Below are positions 16,144-22,145 of a stretch of 62,369 bases of DNA, piece by piece. Below the pieces are notes generated by a model. It ran no database searches. It was not told the DNA's origin and worked only from the letters and a program-made list of their open reading frames with translations. This DNA comes from a virus. Where the stretch lies: IMG/VR virus record IMGVR_UViG_3300035681_000025, positions 1-62,369 of that record; one strand, written 5' to 3'. The number at the start of each line of letters is the position of its first letter. Within the stretch, counting starts at the first letter, position 1. The position numbers were made by a program, and so were the translations under genes.

Positions 16144-16215
16144 TAGGTCCACCAAGATTCGAACTTGGAACGTCAGCTTAGAAGGCAGAAGTTATATCCC
16201 TTTAACTATGGACCC
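16144..16215 (-). tRNA. tRNA-Arg(TCT)
   Basis: Acceptor GGGTCCA pairs with TGGACCT, D-arm GTTA..TAAC, anticodon loop CTTCTAA, T-loop TTCGAAT. One T-T mismatch in the anticodon stem. Last gene of the array on the minus strand. Confidence 0.9.
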
Positions 16216-16240
16216 AAATTAATTGAGAAAAATTTCTCAG

Positions 16241-16314
16241 TAGGGGAAGCGGGACTCGAACCCACAACCTCGTGCTCCCAAAGCACGTAATCTAACCAAT
16301 TGATATATTCCCCT
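16241..16314 (-). tRNA. tRNA-Pro(TGG)
   Basis: Acceptor AGGGGAA/TTCCCCT perfect, anticodon stem CGTGC/GCACG, loop TTTGGGA, T-loop TTCGAGT. Confidence 0.93.
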
Positions 16315-16324
16315 GTGTTTAAGT

Positions 16325-16403
16325 AGTCAGGACAGGATTCGAACCTGTAATATCAGCTTGCTTATTAGGCTTGCTTCTGTGCTACCAATTCCACCACCTG
16401 ACT
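16325..16403 (-). ncRNA. Scaffold RNA L1 (tRNA-Leu-like ends, non-canonical core)
   Basis: Perfect acceptor AGTCAGG/CCTGACT and T-arm ACAGG-TTCGAAT-CCTGT shared with ten other RNAs here, D-arm GTGG..GCAC. At the anticodon position the stem CAAGC/GCAAG has two A-A mismatches, and AAGCAAGC occurs as a direct repeat. At 79 bases it is the shortest of the family. It could be a degenerate tRNA or a tRNA-like RNA without decoding function. Confidence 0.6.
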
Positions 16404-16447
16404 ATTTTTCCCGACTCTGAGATTCGAGGGGGTCTTGACTAACCCTG

Positions 16448-16519
16448 AGCGAATAGACAGAATCGAACTGTCGTCTCCAACTTGGAAGGATGGAGTAATA
16501 ACCACTATACGATATTCGC
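16448..16519 (-). tRNA. tRNA-Gly(TCC)
   Basis: Acceptor GCGAATA/TATTCGC, anticodon loop CTTCCAA, T-loop TTCGATT. One T-T mismatch in the anticodon stem. Confidence 0.9.
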
Positions 16520-16560
16520 GATGTTGCAACTAACCCTAGTACCTGAGTTACTATTGCATC
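16520..16560 (-). other. Inter-tRNA spacer closed by its own ends
   Basis: GAT(GTT)GCAA at one end pairs with TTGCATC at the other, leaving a 3-base bulge. The helix directly abuts tRNA-Gly and nearly abuts tRNA-Thr. Same design as longer spacers in the array. Confidence 0.45.
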
Positions 16561-16562
16561 AG

Positions 16563-16633
16563 AGCCCCCACTCGGAATCGAACCAAGAATAATTGATTAC
16601 AAATCAATTGTTATACCGTTTAACTATAGAGGC
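16563..16633 (-). tRNA. tRNA-Thr(TGT)
   Basis: Acceptor GCCTCTA/TGGGGGC with G-T pairs, anticodon stem ATTGA/TCAAT, loop TTTGTAA, T-loop TTCGATT. Confidence 0.9.
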
Positions 16634-16642
16634 ATTTTTTTG

Positions 16643-16716
16643 TGGACCATGTGAGAATCGAACTCACCACATCTTCATTGCAAGTGAAGATCGCCAACCT
16701 TGGTACATGACAGCCC
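16643..16716 (-). tRNA. tRNA-Ala(TGC)
   Basis: Acceptor GGGCTGT/ATGGTCC (three G-T pairs), long anticodon stem ATCTTCA/TGAAGAT, loop CTTGCAA, T-arm GTGAG-TTCGATT-CTCAC. Confidence 0.85.
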
Positions 16717-16720
16717 TTTG

Positions 16721-16795
16721 GTGCGGGGGAGGGAATCGAACCCTCGTAGTTGGGCTTATGAGACCCAGCTGGCACCGTCTCCAGTCTACCCCGCA
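16721..16795 (-). tRNA. tRNA with CAT anticodon (Met or Ile2)
   Basis: Acceptor TGCGGGG/CCCCGCA, anticodon loop CTCATGA, T-arm GAGGG-TTCGATT-CCCTC. The three G-C pairs of an initiator are offset by one position. Elongator Met, initiator Met or lysidine-modified Ile2 cannot be separated by eye; a second CAT tRNA lies at 17483. Confidence 0.85.
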
Positions 16796-16802
16796 ATATA
16801 AA

Positions 16803-16905
16803 AAAGTATTAACGAGTTTAAGGCGTTCTTATGGTTGCCACCCACTTTATTCAAGCGTTTTCGTACGAAACACTTCACCCTAATGAGTCGGGTGGTTAAT
16901 ACTTT
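16803..16905 (-). other. Structured inter-tRNA spacer with 11-bp closing helix
   Basis: AAAGTATTAAC (16803-16813) pairs perfectly with GTTAATACTTT (16895-16905). It fills the gap between the CAT tRNA (5' end 16795) and RNA L2 (3' end 16909). The inside holds CCACCC/GGGTGG and a GTTTTCGTACGAAAC palindrome. Candidate processing domain or separate small RNA. Confidence 0.6.
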
Positions 16906-16908
16906 TGC

Positions 16909-17017
16909 AGTCAGGACAGGATTCGAACCTGTATGTGATTTGACATGCTTTTTTATAATGCTTCTTAAATCACTTATCCGCCTTCAGTTTTTGCGTCTAC
17001 CATTCCGCCACCTGACT
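16909..17017 (-). ncRNA. Scaffold RNA L2 (109 bases)
   Basis: Acceptor, D-arm (GCGG..ACGC) and T-arm identical to the family consensus. The core between D- and T-arm is about 60 bases and includes a 7-bp helix GTGATTT/AAATCAC just before the T-arm. No normal 5-bp/7-base anticodon arm is visible. AGCAT occurs twice as a direct repeat. Confidence 0.65.
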
Positions 17018-17076
17018 AACCCTTTTGTTTGACTTCAGAGATCGGGTACTCTTGCACAACACTCATTGTTGGTTGG

Positions 17077-17148
17077 CGGTCTATCACGGATTCGAACCGA
17101 GGCTACCTCATAGACAGTGAGGCGTGTTAACCACTACACTAATAGACC
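17077..17148 (-). tRNA. tRNA-Asp(GTC)
   Basis: Acceptor GGTCTAT/ATAGACC, anticodon stem CCTCA/TGAGG, loop CTGTCTA, discriminator G. Confidence 0.95.
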
Positions 17149-17197
17149 AAAAATTTATCATAGCTACATTTTATGTAACATATTCAAATTTTTTTTG

Positions 17198-17269
17198 CGT
17201 CCTGAAAAGGATTCGAACCTATGACCTAGTGGTTAACAGCCACTTGCTCTACCTCTGAGCTATCAAGAC
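17198..17269 (-). tRNA. tRNA-Asn(GTT)
   Basis: Acceptor GTCTTGA/TCAGGAC, D-arm GCTC..GAGC, anticodon stem AGTGG/CCACT, loop CTGTTAA, discriminator G. Confidence 0.95.
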
Positions 17270-17304
17270 AAATATACGAATTTTTTTTGTATTTCCAAAT
17301 TGTG

Positions 17305-17392
17305 CGGAAGATATTGGATTCGAACCAATGAATCAGTTTCCCAATTAACACCTTAGCAGGGTGCCGCTTTAGACCAGCTCAGCCAATCTTCC
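17305..17392 (-). tRNA. tRNA-Ser(GCT)
   Basis: 88 bases with a normal class II variable arm; acceptor GGAAGAT/ATCTTCC, anticodon loop CTGCTAA, discriminator G. A useful contrast with the oversized L RNAs. Confidence 0.95.
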
Positions 17393-17396
17393 AAAA

Positions 17397-17469
17397 GGGT
17401 GATCAATGGGTTTCGAACCCATACTAACAGAATCACAATCTGTCGTGCTACCATTACACTATAAACACC
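17397..17469 (-). tRNA. tRNA-His(GTG)
   Basis: Anticodon stem ACAGA/TCTGT, loop TTGTGAT, T-arm ATGGG-TTCGAAA-CCCAT, discriminator C as usual for His. One mismatch in the acceptor. Confidence 0.9.
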
Positions 17470-17482
17470 ATAAATAATAGAG

Positions 17483-17556
17483 TAGCGAGAAGCAGAATTG
17501 AACTGCCGACCTTAGGGTTATGAATCCTACGCTCTAACCATCTGAGCTATCTCGCC
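17483..17556 (-). tRNA. tRNA-Met(CAT)
   Basis: Elongator-like: D-arm GCTC..GAGC, anticodon loop TTCATAA, T-arm GGCAG-TTCAATT-CTGCT, discriminator A. Confidence 0.9.
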
Positions 17557-17563
17557 ATTTTGG

Positions 17564-17634
17564 CGCGGGTGCAAGGATTTGAACCTCGAACTGCGGTGTT
17601 GGAGACCGTAATGATACCATTTCAACACACCCAC
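17564..17634 (-). tRNA. tRNA-Trp(CCA)
   Basis: Acceptor GTGGGTG/CACCCGC, anticodon loop CTCCAAC, discriminator G, T-loop TTCAAAT. Confidence 0.9.
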
Positions 17635-17643
17635 TTTTTTTTG

Positions 17644-17714
17644 AGGTACTGGTTGGATTTGAACCAACATAAGAGCTTTTGCAGAGCTCGACCTTGCCAA
17701 TCGGACACAGTACC
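17644..17714 (-). tRNA. tRNA-Cys(GCA)
   Basis: Acceptor GGTACTG/CAGTACC perfect, anticodon stem GAGCT/AGCTC, loop CTGCAAA, discriminator T. Confidence 0.95.
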
Positions 17715-17719
17715 AAATG

Positions 17720-17793
17720 TTGGAATAGCCAGATTCGAACTAGCGACCTTTTGAATATCAGTCAAATGCTCTAACCAACTGAGCTATATTCCA
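17720..17793 (-). tRNA. tRNA-Ile(GAT)
   Basis: Acceptor TGGAATA/TATTCCA, D-arm GCTC..GAGC, anticodon stem TTTGA/TCAAA, loop CTGATAT. Confidence 0.95.
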
Positions 17794-17798
17794 ATGTG

Positions 17799-17880
17799 TG
17801 CCTGCAGAAGGACTCGAACCTCCGAACTCAAACGAGAACTGATTTACAGTCAGTTGCAATTGCCGCTATGCGATACAGGC
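17799..17880 (-). tRNA. tRNA-Tyr(GTA)
   Basis: 82 bases, class II variable arm, acceptor GCCTGTA/TGCAGGC, anticodon stem ACTGA/TCAGT, loop CTGTAAA. Confidence 0.95.
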
Positions 17881-17888
17881 GTATTGTG

Positions 17889-17963
17889 TGGTGAGAATCG
17901 GACTCGAACCGATATCCCTGGATTTTCAGTCCAGTGCGAACTGACCATCTGCGCTATCTCACC
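17889..17963 (-). tRNA. tRNA-Phe(GAA)
   Basis: Acceptor GGTGAGA/TCTCACC, anticodon stem CTGGA/TCCAG, loop CTGAAAA. Confidence 0.95.
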
Positions 17964-17967
17964 AATG

Positions 17968-18042
17968 TACACCCTGAAGGATTTGAACCTCCGACCCTTT
18001 GCTTGTAAGGCAAATGCTCTAAACCAACTGAGCTAAGGATGT
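17968..18042 (-). tRNA. tRNA-Val(TAC)
   Basis: Acceptor ACATCCT/AGGGTGT, anticodon stem TTTGC/GCAAA, loop CTTACAA. Confidence 0.93.
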
Positions 18043-18049
18043 ATGTTTG

Positions 18050-18131
18050 TACCGATGAAAGGACTCGAACCTTCACGTCGTTAGACACTAGTGCCTAAAA
18101 CTAGCGTGGCTACCTATTTCACCACATCGGC
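18050..18131 (-). tRNA. tRNA-Leu(TAG)
   Basis: 82 bases with an ordinary anticodon arm CTAGT-TTTAGGC-ACTAG and a normal variable arm. A regular Leu tRNA is therefore present independently of the L scaffold RNAs. Confidence 0.93.
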
Positions 18132-18137
18132 ATAAAA

Positions 18138-18224
18138 CAAAAGAAACAACAAATAACTTTAAGTCGACATCTACATCACGACCTTAGATATCTTCACCCT
18201 ATGTAGTAGGTTTAGTTTCCTTTG
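18138..18224 (-). other. Structured inter-tRNA spacer with closing helix
   Basis: CAAAAGAAAC (18138-18147) pairs with GTTTCCTTTG (18215-18224), 9 of 10 positions. It lies between tRNA-Leu(TAG) and tRNA-Lys, a few bases from each. Confidence 0.5.
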
Positions 18225-18227
18225 TAG

Positions 18228-18301
18228 TGACCCCACCGAGACTCGAACTCTGGACTCCCCTGGTTAAAAGCCAGGTGCTTTACCAATTAAGCTATGAGGT
18301 C
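18228..18301 (-). tRNA. tRNA-Lys(TTT)
   Basis: Acceptor GACCTCA/TGGGGTC, anticodon stem CCTGG/CCAGG, loop CTTTTAA. Its first 15 bases are also the last codons of the HNH gene. A 20-base copy of its 5' part remains at 18970-18989. Confidence 0.93.
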
Positions 18302-18904
18302 GTATTCTTTTTTTAATCTATGACATCTATTATAGTTTCCACCTTTGGGGGTTAATCCAACAAAAATCAAAGATTGTCTGAAATTCCATTTATTAATCAA
18401 CAATGATTCTAACAAGGTTTCATCGGTAACTTTCATTTTTCTTTCTTTTTTATTTCTACCTCTCCATGTAGAAGTGAGTGAATGGCAGTTAGGACATAAC
18501 ATTTCTAAATTATTTCTATTGTTATTAAAATGATTACCATCTTTATGTTCTAATTCCAAAATTAAAGGGGTGTTTAACCACTCATCTAATCCACATTTAT
18601 TGCATTTTTTATTTTGCTCATAAAGTATTCTAAACCTGAGGGACTGAAAACTAAGTTCGGAGTATTCTGATTGTAATATTCGGTTTTTATGATTTTCTTT
18701 TCTTATATTTCCAATATTAATCCAAAAACTATTAGGTCTACTAGAGTTTGATTTTTTAACCTTTTCAGAGTTTTTTGCAGATTTAGATTTTTTTAACTTA
18801 TCAGATTCTGTCCAATTTCTACTATTTCTACAGGACAACGAGCAATAATTAACTAAACCTCTAGATGGTTCAAATTCATTTCCACATTTTTTACATTTTT
18901 TCAT
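18287..18904 (-). CDS. HNH homing endonuclease inserted in tRNA-Lys (205 aa)
   Basis: N-terminal zinc finger (MKKCKKCGNEF, then YCSLSC), a Lys/Ser-rich linker, then the HNH core LELEHKDGNHFNNNRNNLEM with LCPNCHS and CNKCG zinc cysteines. The C-terminus LTPKGGNYNRCHRLKKEY looks like a helix-turn-helix DNA reader. It is the only protein gene in the middle of the tRNA array. Its last codons (Y-D-L-I-A-stop) are the 5' end of tRNA-Lys, and a remnant of that same tRNA segment lies beyond its start, so it appears to have entered the tRNA gene and rebuilt it. Confidence 0.85.
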   Translation of the reverse strand: MKKCKKCGNEFEPSRGLVNYCSLSCRNSRNWTESDKLKKSKSAKNSEKVKKSNSSRPNSFWINIGNIRKENHKNRILQSEYSELSFQSLRFRILYEQNKKCNKCGLDEWLNTPLILELEHKDGNHFNNNRNNLEMLCPNCHSLTSTWRGRNKKERKMKVTDETLLESLLINKWNFRQSLIFVGLTPKGGNYNRCHRLKKEYDLIA

Positions 18905-18969
18905 GATTTCCCATTTTATGTAAATATTAAGTTGAACTCAGAAACATTAAAAAATTAAAAAATAAATTA

Positions 18970-18989
18970 ACCAATTAAGCTACGAGGTC
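18970..18989 (-). repeat. Remnant of tRNA-Lys 5' end left by HNH insertion
   Basis: Matches 18282-18301 at 19 of 20 positions; it contains the acceptor 5' strand and D-arm start of tRNA-Lys on the minus strand but no 3' half. The single change falls at acceptor position 7. Confidence 0.75.
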
Positions 18990-18994
18990 TTTTG

Positions 18995-19067
18995 TACTCC
19001 CGACAGGATTTGAACCTGTAACCTCGATGGTATAAGCATCTTGCGCTAACCGTTGCGCCACGAGAGC
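18995..19067 (-). tRNA. tRNA-Ile(TAT)
   Basis: Acceptor GCTCTCG/CGGGAGT, anticodon loop CTTATAC, T-arm ACAGG-TTCAAAT-CCTGT. Reads AUA, frequent in AT-rich genomes. Confidence 0.9.
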
Positions 19068-19075
19068 ATAATGTG

Positions 19076-19161
19076 AGGAAGGAGTGAGATTCGAACTCAC
19101 GGAGCTTTTACACCCTTCAGTTTTCAAGACTGACGCAATAGACCCACTCTGCCATCCTTCC
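19076..19161 (-). tRNA. tRNA-Ser(TGA)
   Basis: 86 bases, class II, acceptor GGAAGGA/TCCTTCC, anticodon stem TCAGT/ACTGA, loop CTTGAAA. Confidence 0.95.
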
Positions 19162-19163
19162 AT

Positions 19164-19271
19164 TACACCGTTCGTTGGTACTTAGCCGTTATCTGCAGAT
19201 TCGGTGTTTTCCCCGTTCTTGTTTTATTTAAGTGTACTACCCTACTCGGTGCTTGTAGCCAACACTGTGTA
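19164..19271 (-). other. Structured inter-tRNA spacer
   Basis: TACAC/GTGTA at the extreme ends and GTTGG/CCAAC just inside close the spacer between tRNA-Ser(TGA) and RNA L3. Confidence 0.45.
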
Positions 19272-19354
19272 GTCAGGACAGGATTCGAACCTGTATGAGT
19301 TTCTTTCGCCTCTACCCCTGATAGGGCTGCGTCTCTCCATTCCGCCACCTGACT
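19271..19354 (-). ncRNA. Scaffold RNA L3 (84 bases)
   Basis: Family acceptor and T-arm, D-arm GCGG..ACGC. At the anticodon position the best fold is GCC-CTAT/GTAG-GGC with a bulged A and a 5-base loop CAGGG, not a 7-base anticodon loop. Confidence 0.6.
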
Positions 19355-19510
19355 AATTTAGTAATTCATCTGTTGAGTATCCAGTCAACATTAAACACTT
19401 AATTTCCGTTTTTAGCATTCTAAAAAATATAAAAAATACTCTTCTACTAGGTCTTTTCCAAAACAATTTCCAAATATAATTTAATGTTCTAAACATATCT
19501 TTAATTTTGT
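19355..19510 (-). other. Spacer with internal 9-bp helix
   Basis: AACATTAAA (19387-19395) pairs with TTTAATGTT (19480-19488); outer TTTAG/CTAAA extends it. Between L3 and L4; no gene seen. Confidence 0.4.
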
Positions 19511-19612
19511 AGTCAGGACAGGATTCGAACCTGCGGTCATCAGAGTATAGGTACTTGGTTACCACTCCTCAGACTCTTCCAAGTTAGCGTTAGCCCACTC
19601 CGCCACCTGACT
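19511..19612 (-). ncRNA. Scaffold RNA L4 (102 bases)
   Basis: Family acceptor, T-arm with one end change. The anticodon-position stem ACTTGG/CCAAGT carries a 20-base loop instead of 7; inside it CTGAGGA would offer a GAG (Leu) anticodon after T33. AGAGT/ACTCT adds a further long-range pairing. Confidence 0.6.
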
Positions 19613-19827
19613 GTGTTTCCCCACTCTGAGATTCCAAGTGAGTAGTCATTCCGGTTTTTTCATATTGAATAAACCTGCAGGGCATCCCCTATTAAAAAAG
19701 TCACACTACGAAGGAGGAGCTGTGATTGGCGCCTTTGACCCTAAGAACTGGCGTTCCGCTGTCCAGTTTGAGCGGATCTATTTTTTAAGTCTTAGACACA
19801 AGACTCTGAGTATCTCTTACTCATTGT
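19613..19827 (-). other. Unassigned 215-base spacer
   Basis: Contains a hairpin GGTTT..AAACC near 19650 and several short complementary stretches, but I find no single closing helix and no coding frame with support. Confidence 0.3.
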
Positions 19828-19931
19828 CCATTCTGCTGGGTTCGAACCAGCTTACTCGTCTTACATTCGGATCAGCGCTAACCAGGCGATGTAAGAGTCA
19901 AAGTGTTTTAACCACATAACACTAAGAATGG
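19828..19931 (-). ncRNA. tRNA-like RNA, possible Thr(GGT) with extended anticodon stem
   Basis: Acceptor CCATTCT/AGAATGG perfect, D-arm GTGT..ACAC, T-arm GCTGG-TTCGAAC-CCAGC. The apical loop CTGGTTA (GGT anticodon, T33 present) sits on CGC/GCG, but an extra 8-bp helix TCTTACAT/ATGTAAGA and a 9-base bulge lie below it, making 104 bases in all. Either a tRNA with an enlarged anticodon arm or a tRNA-like RNA. Confidence 0.6.
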
Positions 19932-19935
19932 AGGA

Positions 19936-20019
19936 TTAGAAGCTTGGGATTTTCACCCTCGAACATCTTTATTGATACGTCTATCAATTAGATTGAAACG
20001 CGTATTGCGACACTTCTAA
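19936..20019 (-). ncRNA. tRNA-shaped domain without anticodon (84 bases)
   Basis: The ends TTAGAAG/CTTCTAA form a perfect 7-bp acceptor-like helix. Inside are GGG-TGAAAAT-CCC at the T-arm position and ATTGATA-GACG-TATCAAT at the anticodon position. There is no TTCGA loop and no 7-base anticodon loop. Lies 4 bases from the Thr-like RNA. Confidence 0.4.
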
Positions 20020-20026
20020 TTAGTTT

Positions 20027-20092
20027 GGAGGTCAGTTTACGTTCAGTGACTATGGCTTGTACTTCGCCTCAAGGGTTTACCCCTATACCTCC
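20027..20092 (-). ncRNA. Small cloverleaf-like domain beside tRNA-Glu (66 bases)
   Basis: GGAGGT/ACCTCC closes three hairpins: AGGG-GTAAA-CCCT, GGC..GCC and GTCA..TGAC. The 3' end lies 4 bases from the tRNA-Glu gene. No tRNA consensus loops; possibly a structured spacer. Confidence 0.35.
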
Positions 20093-20096
20093 AAGG

Positions 20097-20168
20097 TAGT
20101 CGGTATGGGAATCGAACCCATGTGACAAGAATGAAAATCTTGTATCCTAACCTCTAGATGAACCGACC
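20097..20168 (-). tRNA. tRNA-Glu(TTC)
   Basis: Acceptor GGTCGGT/ACCGACT, anticodon stem CAAGA/TCTTG, loop TTTTCAT, T-loop TTCGATT. Confidence 0.93.
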
Positions 20169-20172
20169 AAAT

Positions 20173-20309
20173 AAGACAATGATGGAGTACCCGTCTCTCT
20201 CCAATCTTAACAGCTTAATCGTAGTTTTACGAGGCCTCGGCTGAGGGTGCTGAATTCCGATTCCATTCTGGATTGTCGACATCCGTTGAATGGGGAAAAC
20301 CATTGTCTT
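20173..20309 (-). other. Structured inter-tRNA spacer with 9-bp closing helix
   Basis: AAGACAATG (20173-20181) pairs perfectly with CATTGTCTT (20301-20309). It fills the gap between tRNA-Glu (5' end 20168) and RNA L5 (3' end 20313), 4 bases from each. Confidence 0.6.
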
Positions 20310-20312
20310 TGC

Positions 20313-20414
20313 AGTCAGGACAGGATTCGAACCTGTTACGGCTTTGCCATAAAGAGTCAGCATCACCTGTTACTCAACCTTGGGGAGGTGCCCCCAACCA
20401 ATGGGCTCCTGACT
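20313..20414 (-). ncRNA. Scaffold RNA L5 (102 bases)
   Basis: Family acceptor and T-arm; the D-arm is different (CCC-ATTGGTT-GGG). Anticodon-position stem CACCT/AGGTG has a 17-base loop containing TTGAGTA, and TATGGC-AAA-GCCGTA forms a hairpin before the T-arm. Confidence 0.6.
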
Positions 20415-20620
20415 ATTTCGGGACGGGAGTAAGCCGCTCCCATTTGTCCCTACTGAATTATAGTTGGTTTGTTGTTATAAAGAACTCAAACCCATCTATC
20501 AAAAAAAAACTTCTACCTTCGTTTAGTGAACCTGTATCCTGCCGTTCCCTAATCAATCGATTGTTACTTTTACGTCTCAACAATCCACGTCCACGGCAGA
20601 CAAGAAAAAAAGACGGCTTG
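20415..20620 (-). other. Structured spacer between L5 and the next tRNA-like RNA
   Basis: Contains hairpin GGGAC..GTCCC with inner GGAG..CTCC (about 20420-20452) and a 7-bp helix CTGCCGT/ACGGCAG further along. No supported protein gene. Confidence 0.35.
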
Positions 20621-20710
20621 TTGACTAAAAAGGATTCGAACCTTAATCCTGCGTCCCCTTTCTGCTTGGAAGCGTACTCCGTTCTGCTGTGCGCCATTAC
20701 ACCATAGTCA
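20621..20710 (-). ncRNA. tRNA-like RNA with Gln/Leu-like D region and odd core (90 bases)
   Basis: Acceptor TGACTAT/TTAGTCA (six pairs), D region TGGTGTAATGGC, T-loop TTCGAAT. The core is about 15 bases longer than a class I tRNA, has AGCAGAA twice as a direct repeat and no clear anticodon arm. Confidence 0.5.
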
Positions 20711-20760
20711 CCGAGAGTTTCGAACCTCTCAGTCTTAGGTTAATTACTCCTAAGGTTTGT

Positions 20761-20928
20761 AGTCAGGACAGGATTCGAACCTGTATGCTATCTGTGGTTT
20801 TCTCTTCCATTTACGTTTGCAACCGTACCACCAGCGTTTTGCCACTCCTGCACGATGTCCGCTTACGTCTAGCGCGCAATATCAACCTTGCGAGTTAATG
20901 TGTGCGTCTACCATTCCGCCACCTAACT
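20761..20928 (-). ncRNA. Scaffold RNA L6 (168 bases, longest)
   Basis: Acceptor with one G-T pair, family D-arm and T-arm. The core has a 5-bp stem TTAAC/GTTGA with the 7-base loop TCGCAAG (position 33 is C, not T), followed by about 85 further bases before the T-arm. Twice the size of a normal class II tRNA. Confidence 0.6.
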
Positions 20929-20988
20929 GTGTTCCTCGTCTTTCCGAGGCGTCACCCCTTTTATTTGGTAAGGATGGGAAACCCTTGT

Positions 20989-21081
20989 AGTCAGGACAGG
21001 ATTCGAACCTGTTCGTTAGCTTTACATTTCGTTGACTAACCGCACCTTGAAGCGAGCGTTTACCAATTCCGCCACCTGACT
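20989..21081 (-). ncRNA. Scaffold RNA L7, possible Leu(CAA) (93 bases)
   Basis: Family ends. A short anticodon-like hairpin CGC-TTCAAGGT-GCG would present CAA after T33, but the stem is only 3-4 bp. A variable-arm helix GTTAG/CTAAC with a 16-base loop precedes the T-arm. The member closest to a decoding tRNA. Confidence 0.6.
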
Positions 21082-21089
21082 AATATTTG

Positions 21090-21154
21090 CCTAGTACCAA
21101 CTCTTCAGTCTTTACCATAAAAACATCTCGTGACTTTCATATGGTGGTACCAGG
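21090..21154 (-). other. Structured inter-tRNA spacer with closing helix
   Basis: CCTAGTACCA (21090-21099) pairs with TGGTACCAGG (21145-21154) at 9 of 10 positions; flanking TAATA/TATTA extends toward both neighbouring RNAs. Confidence 0.5.
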
Positions 21155-21169
21155 TCTAGTGTTTATTAG

Positions 21170-21289
21170 TAGTCGGTGCAAGAATCGAACTTGCTCCTAG
21201 GGACGGTTCCCTTCTCAGTTACACAGAGCTAATTACTTCACTGCTTTACCTGCCGTGTAATGCTTTGTGGCCACTCCGCACTACCAAAG
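21170..21289 (-). ncRNA. Ser-like tRNA-like RNA with 30-base anticodon-position loop
   Basis: T-arm GCAAG-TTCGATT-CTTGC and variable-arm hairpin GGGA-ACCG-TCCC are regular. The anticodon-position stem TTACAC/GTGTAA encloses about 30 bases. The acceptor pairs at only 5 of 7 positions, so it may be decaying. Confidence 0.5.
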
Positions 21290-21393
21290 GCCTCCAAAGA
21301 CCGACCGACTTCCGCTGTCTTCCCAGCTGTGTGTGTTTAGTATTGACTTGCCCGCCAACGTGGACGAGCGCTTGCCCCAAACAAAGGCTAGGT

Positions 21394-21503
21394 AGTCAGG
21401 ACAGGATTCGAACCTGTATGAAATCATCTTTGGGTACATAAATGTATTTCTACATTCAAGCTGACTTCTCACTTTGTTAGCGTCTACATTCCGCCACCTG
21501 ACT
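21394..21503 (-). ncRNA. Scaffold RNA L8 (110 bases)
   Basis: Family ends. Only 11 bases separate the D-arm from a 7-bp helix GAAGTCA/TGATTTC that closes just before the T-arm, so there is no room for an anticodon arm. Inside the helix is AATGTA-GAAA-TACATT. Confidence 0.65.
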
Positions 21504-21567
21504 AATGTTTATGCTGTTGACTCGATTCGTAAATCTATAGGACCAGCTTTTTCCGAGAATAAACATT
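21504..21567 (-). other. Structured inter-RNA spacer with 9-bp closing helix
   Basis: AATGTTTAT (21504-21512) pairs perfectly with ATAAACATT (21559-21567), directly beside L8 and 3 bases from L9. Confidence 0.6.
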
Positions 21568-21570
21568 TGT

Positions 21571-21665
21571 AGTCAGGACAGGTTTCGAACCTGTAATTAG
21601 GATTATTTAATCGGGCTCCATACCGTACCTATCTTTCGATGCGTCTACCATTCCGCCACCTGACT
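21571..21665 (-). ncRNA. Scaffold RNA L9 (95 bases)
   Basis: Family ends with one T-loop change. The core has ATC-GAAA-GAT and GATTA/TAATC hairpins but no recognisable anticodon arm. Confidence 0.6.
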
Positions 21666-21678
21666 ATATTTTTTTATG

Positions 21679-21749
21679 TTGTCCCCCAAGGATTCGAACC
21701 TCGATAAGCAGAATCAAAGTCTGCTGTCCTGCCGTTAGACGAGGGGACA
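21679..21749 (-). tRNA. tRNA-Gln(TTG)
   Basis: Acceptor TGTCCCC/GGGGACA perfect, anticodon stem GCAGA/TCTGC, loop CTTTGAT. Confidence 0.95.
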
Positions 21750-21875
21750 GTTCCTTCTCCTAGGTGTAAAACTTAATACACACCCTATCAACGTTGAATG
21801 CTATTTCAAGCATTTGTCCAATGATAACTACACTATATTTCATTGGTTGGAGAAATTATTAGTTTTTGTAATTGT
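21750..21875 (-). other. Spacer with possible degenerate tRNA pieces
   Basis: Contains CCAATGA/TCATTGG, AATGCT/AGCATT and GGTGT/ACACC helices and a D-like stretch ATAGTGTAGTTATCA, but no TTCGA loop. May be a decayed tRNA or a structured spacer. Confidence 0.3.
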
Positions 21876-22004
21876 CGTCAGGACAGGATTCGAACCTGTA
21901 TTGCAAGCATTAGGGGTAGTAATACTCTACATTCATCGGACTGAGCCGACCCTCTCATTACCTTGCCGCCCTGTAGTGGGTGAGACTCCATTCTCCACCT
22001 GACT
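21876..22004 (-). ncRNA. Scaffold RNA L10 (129 bases)
   Basis: Family T-arm and acceptor with a changed last pair; D-arm GAGA..TCTC. CCC-ACTACA-GGG follows the D-arm, and a helix GCAAG/CTTGC just before the T-arm encloses about 60 bases with TCGG..CCGA and GTAG..CTAC hairpins. Shares GAATGTAGA with L8. Confidence 0.6.
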
Positions 22005-22050
22005 AAATTTTGAAGTCTCACGACTCAAAACATTTCAATTTTTTCCAAGA

Positions 22051-22062
22051 TGTCAAAGAACA
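22051..22062 (-). promoter_or_regulatory. boxA-like antitermination element 2
   Basis: TGTTCTTTGACA on the minus strand, 10 of 12 matches to the E. coli rrn boxA, just downstream of the promoter at 22098-22105. Confidence 0.55.
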
Positions 22063-22097
22063 AGTTGTGATTGTTGATCTCTCAACCATCAACATTA

Positions 22098-22105
22098 CAA
22101 AGGTA
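22098..22105 (-). promoter_or_regulatory. Promoter -7 box TACCTTTG for tRNA-like cluster
   Basis: TAnnTTTG match on the minus strand, followed by a boxA-like leader. ATG rather than TTG is at the -33 position. It lies downstream of the terminator at 22146 and would restart transcription of the array. Confidence 0.5.
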
Positions 22106-22145
22106 CGAATGATTTTATTAGTTTCATCCTTTTTACGAAAAAAAA

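Noticed and set aside
16593-22002. Many 60-140 aa frames across the tRNA array on both strands
   Set aside because: They run through tRNA genes and repeated T-arm sequence and share artificial peptides such as those encoded by the T-arm; no start signals or conserved protein features.
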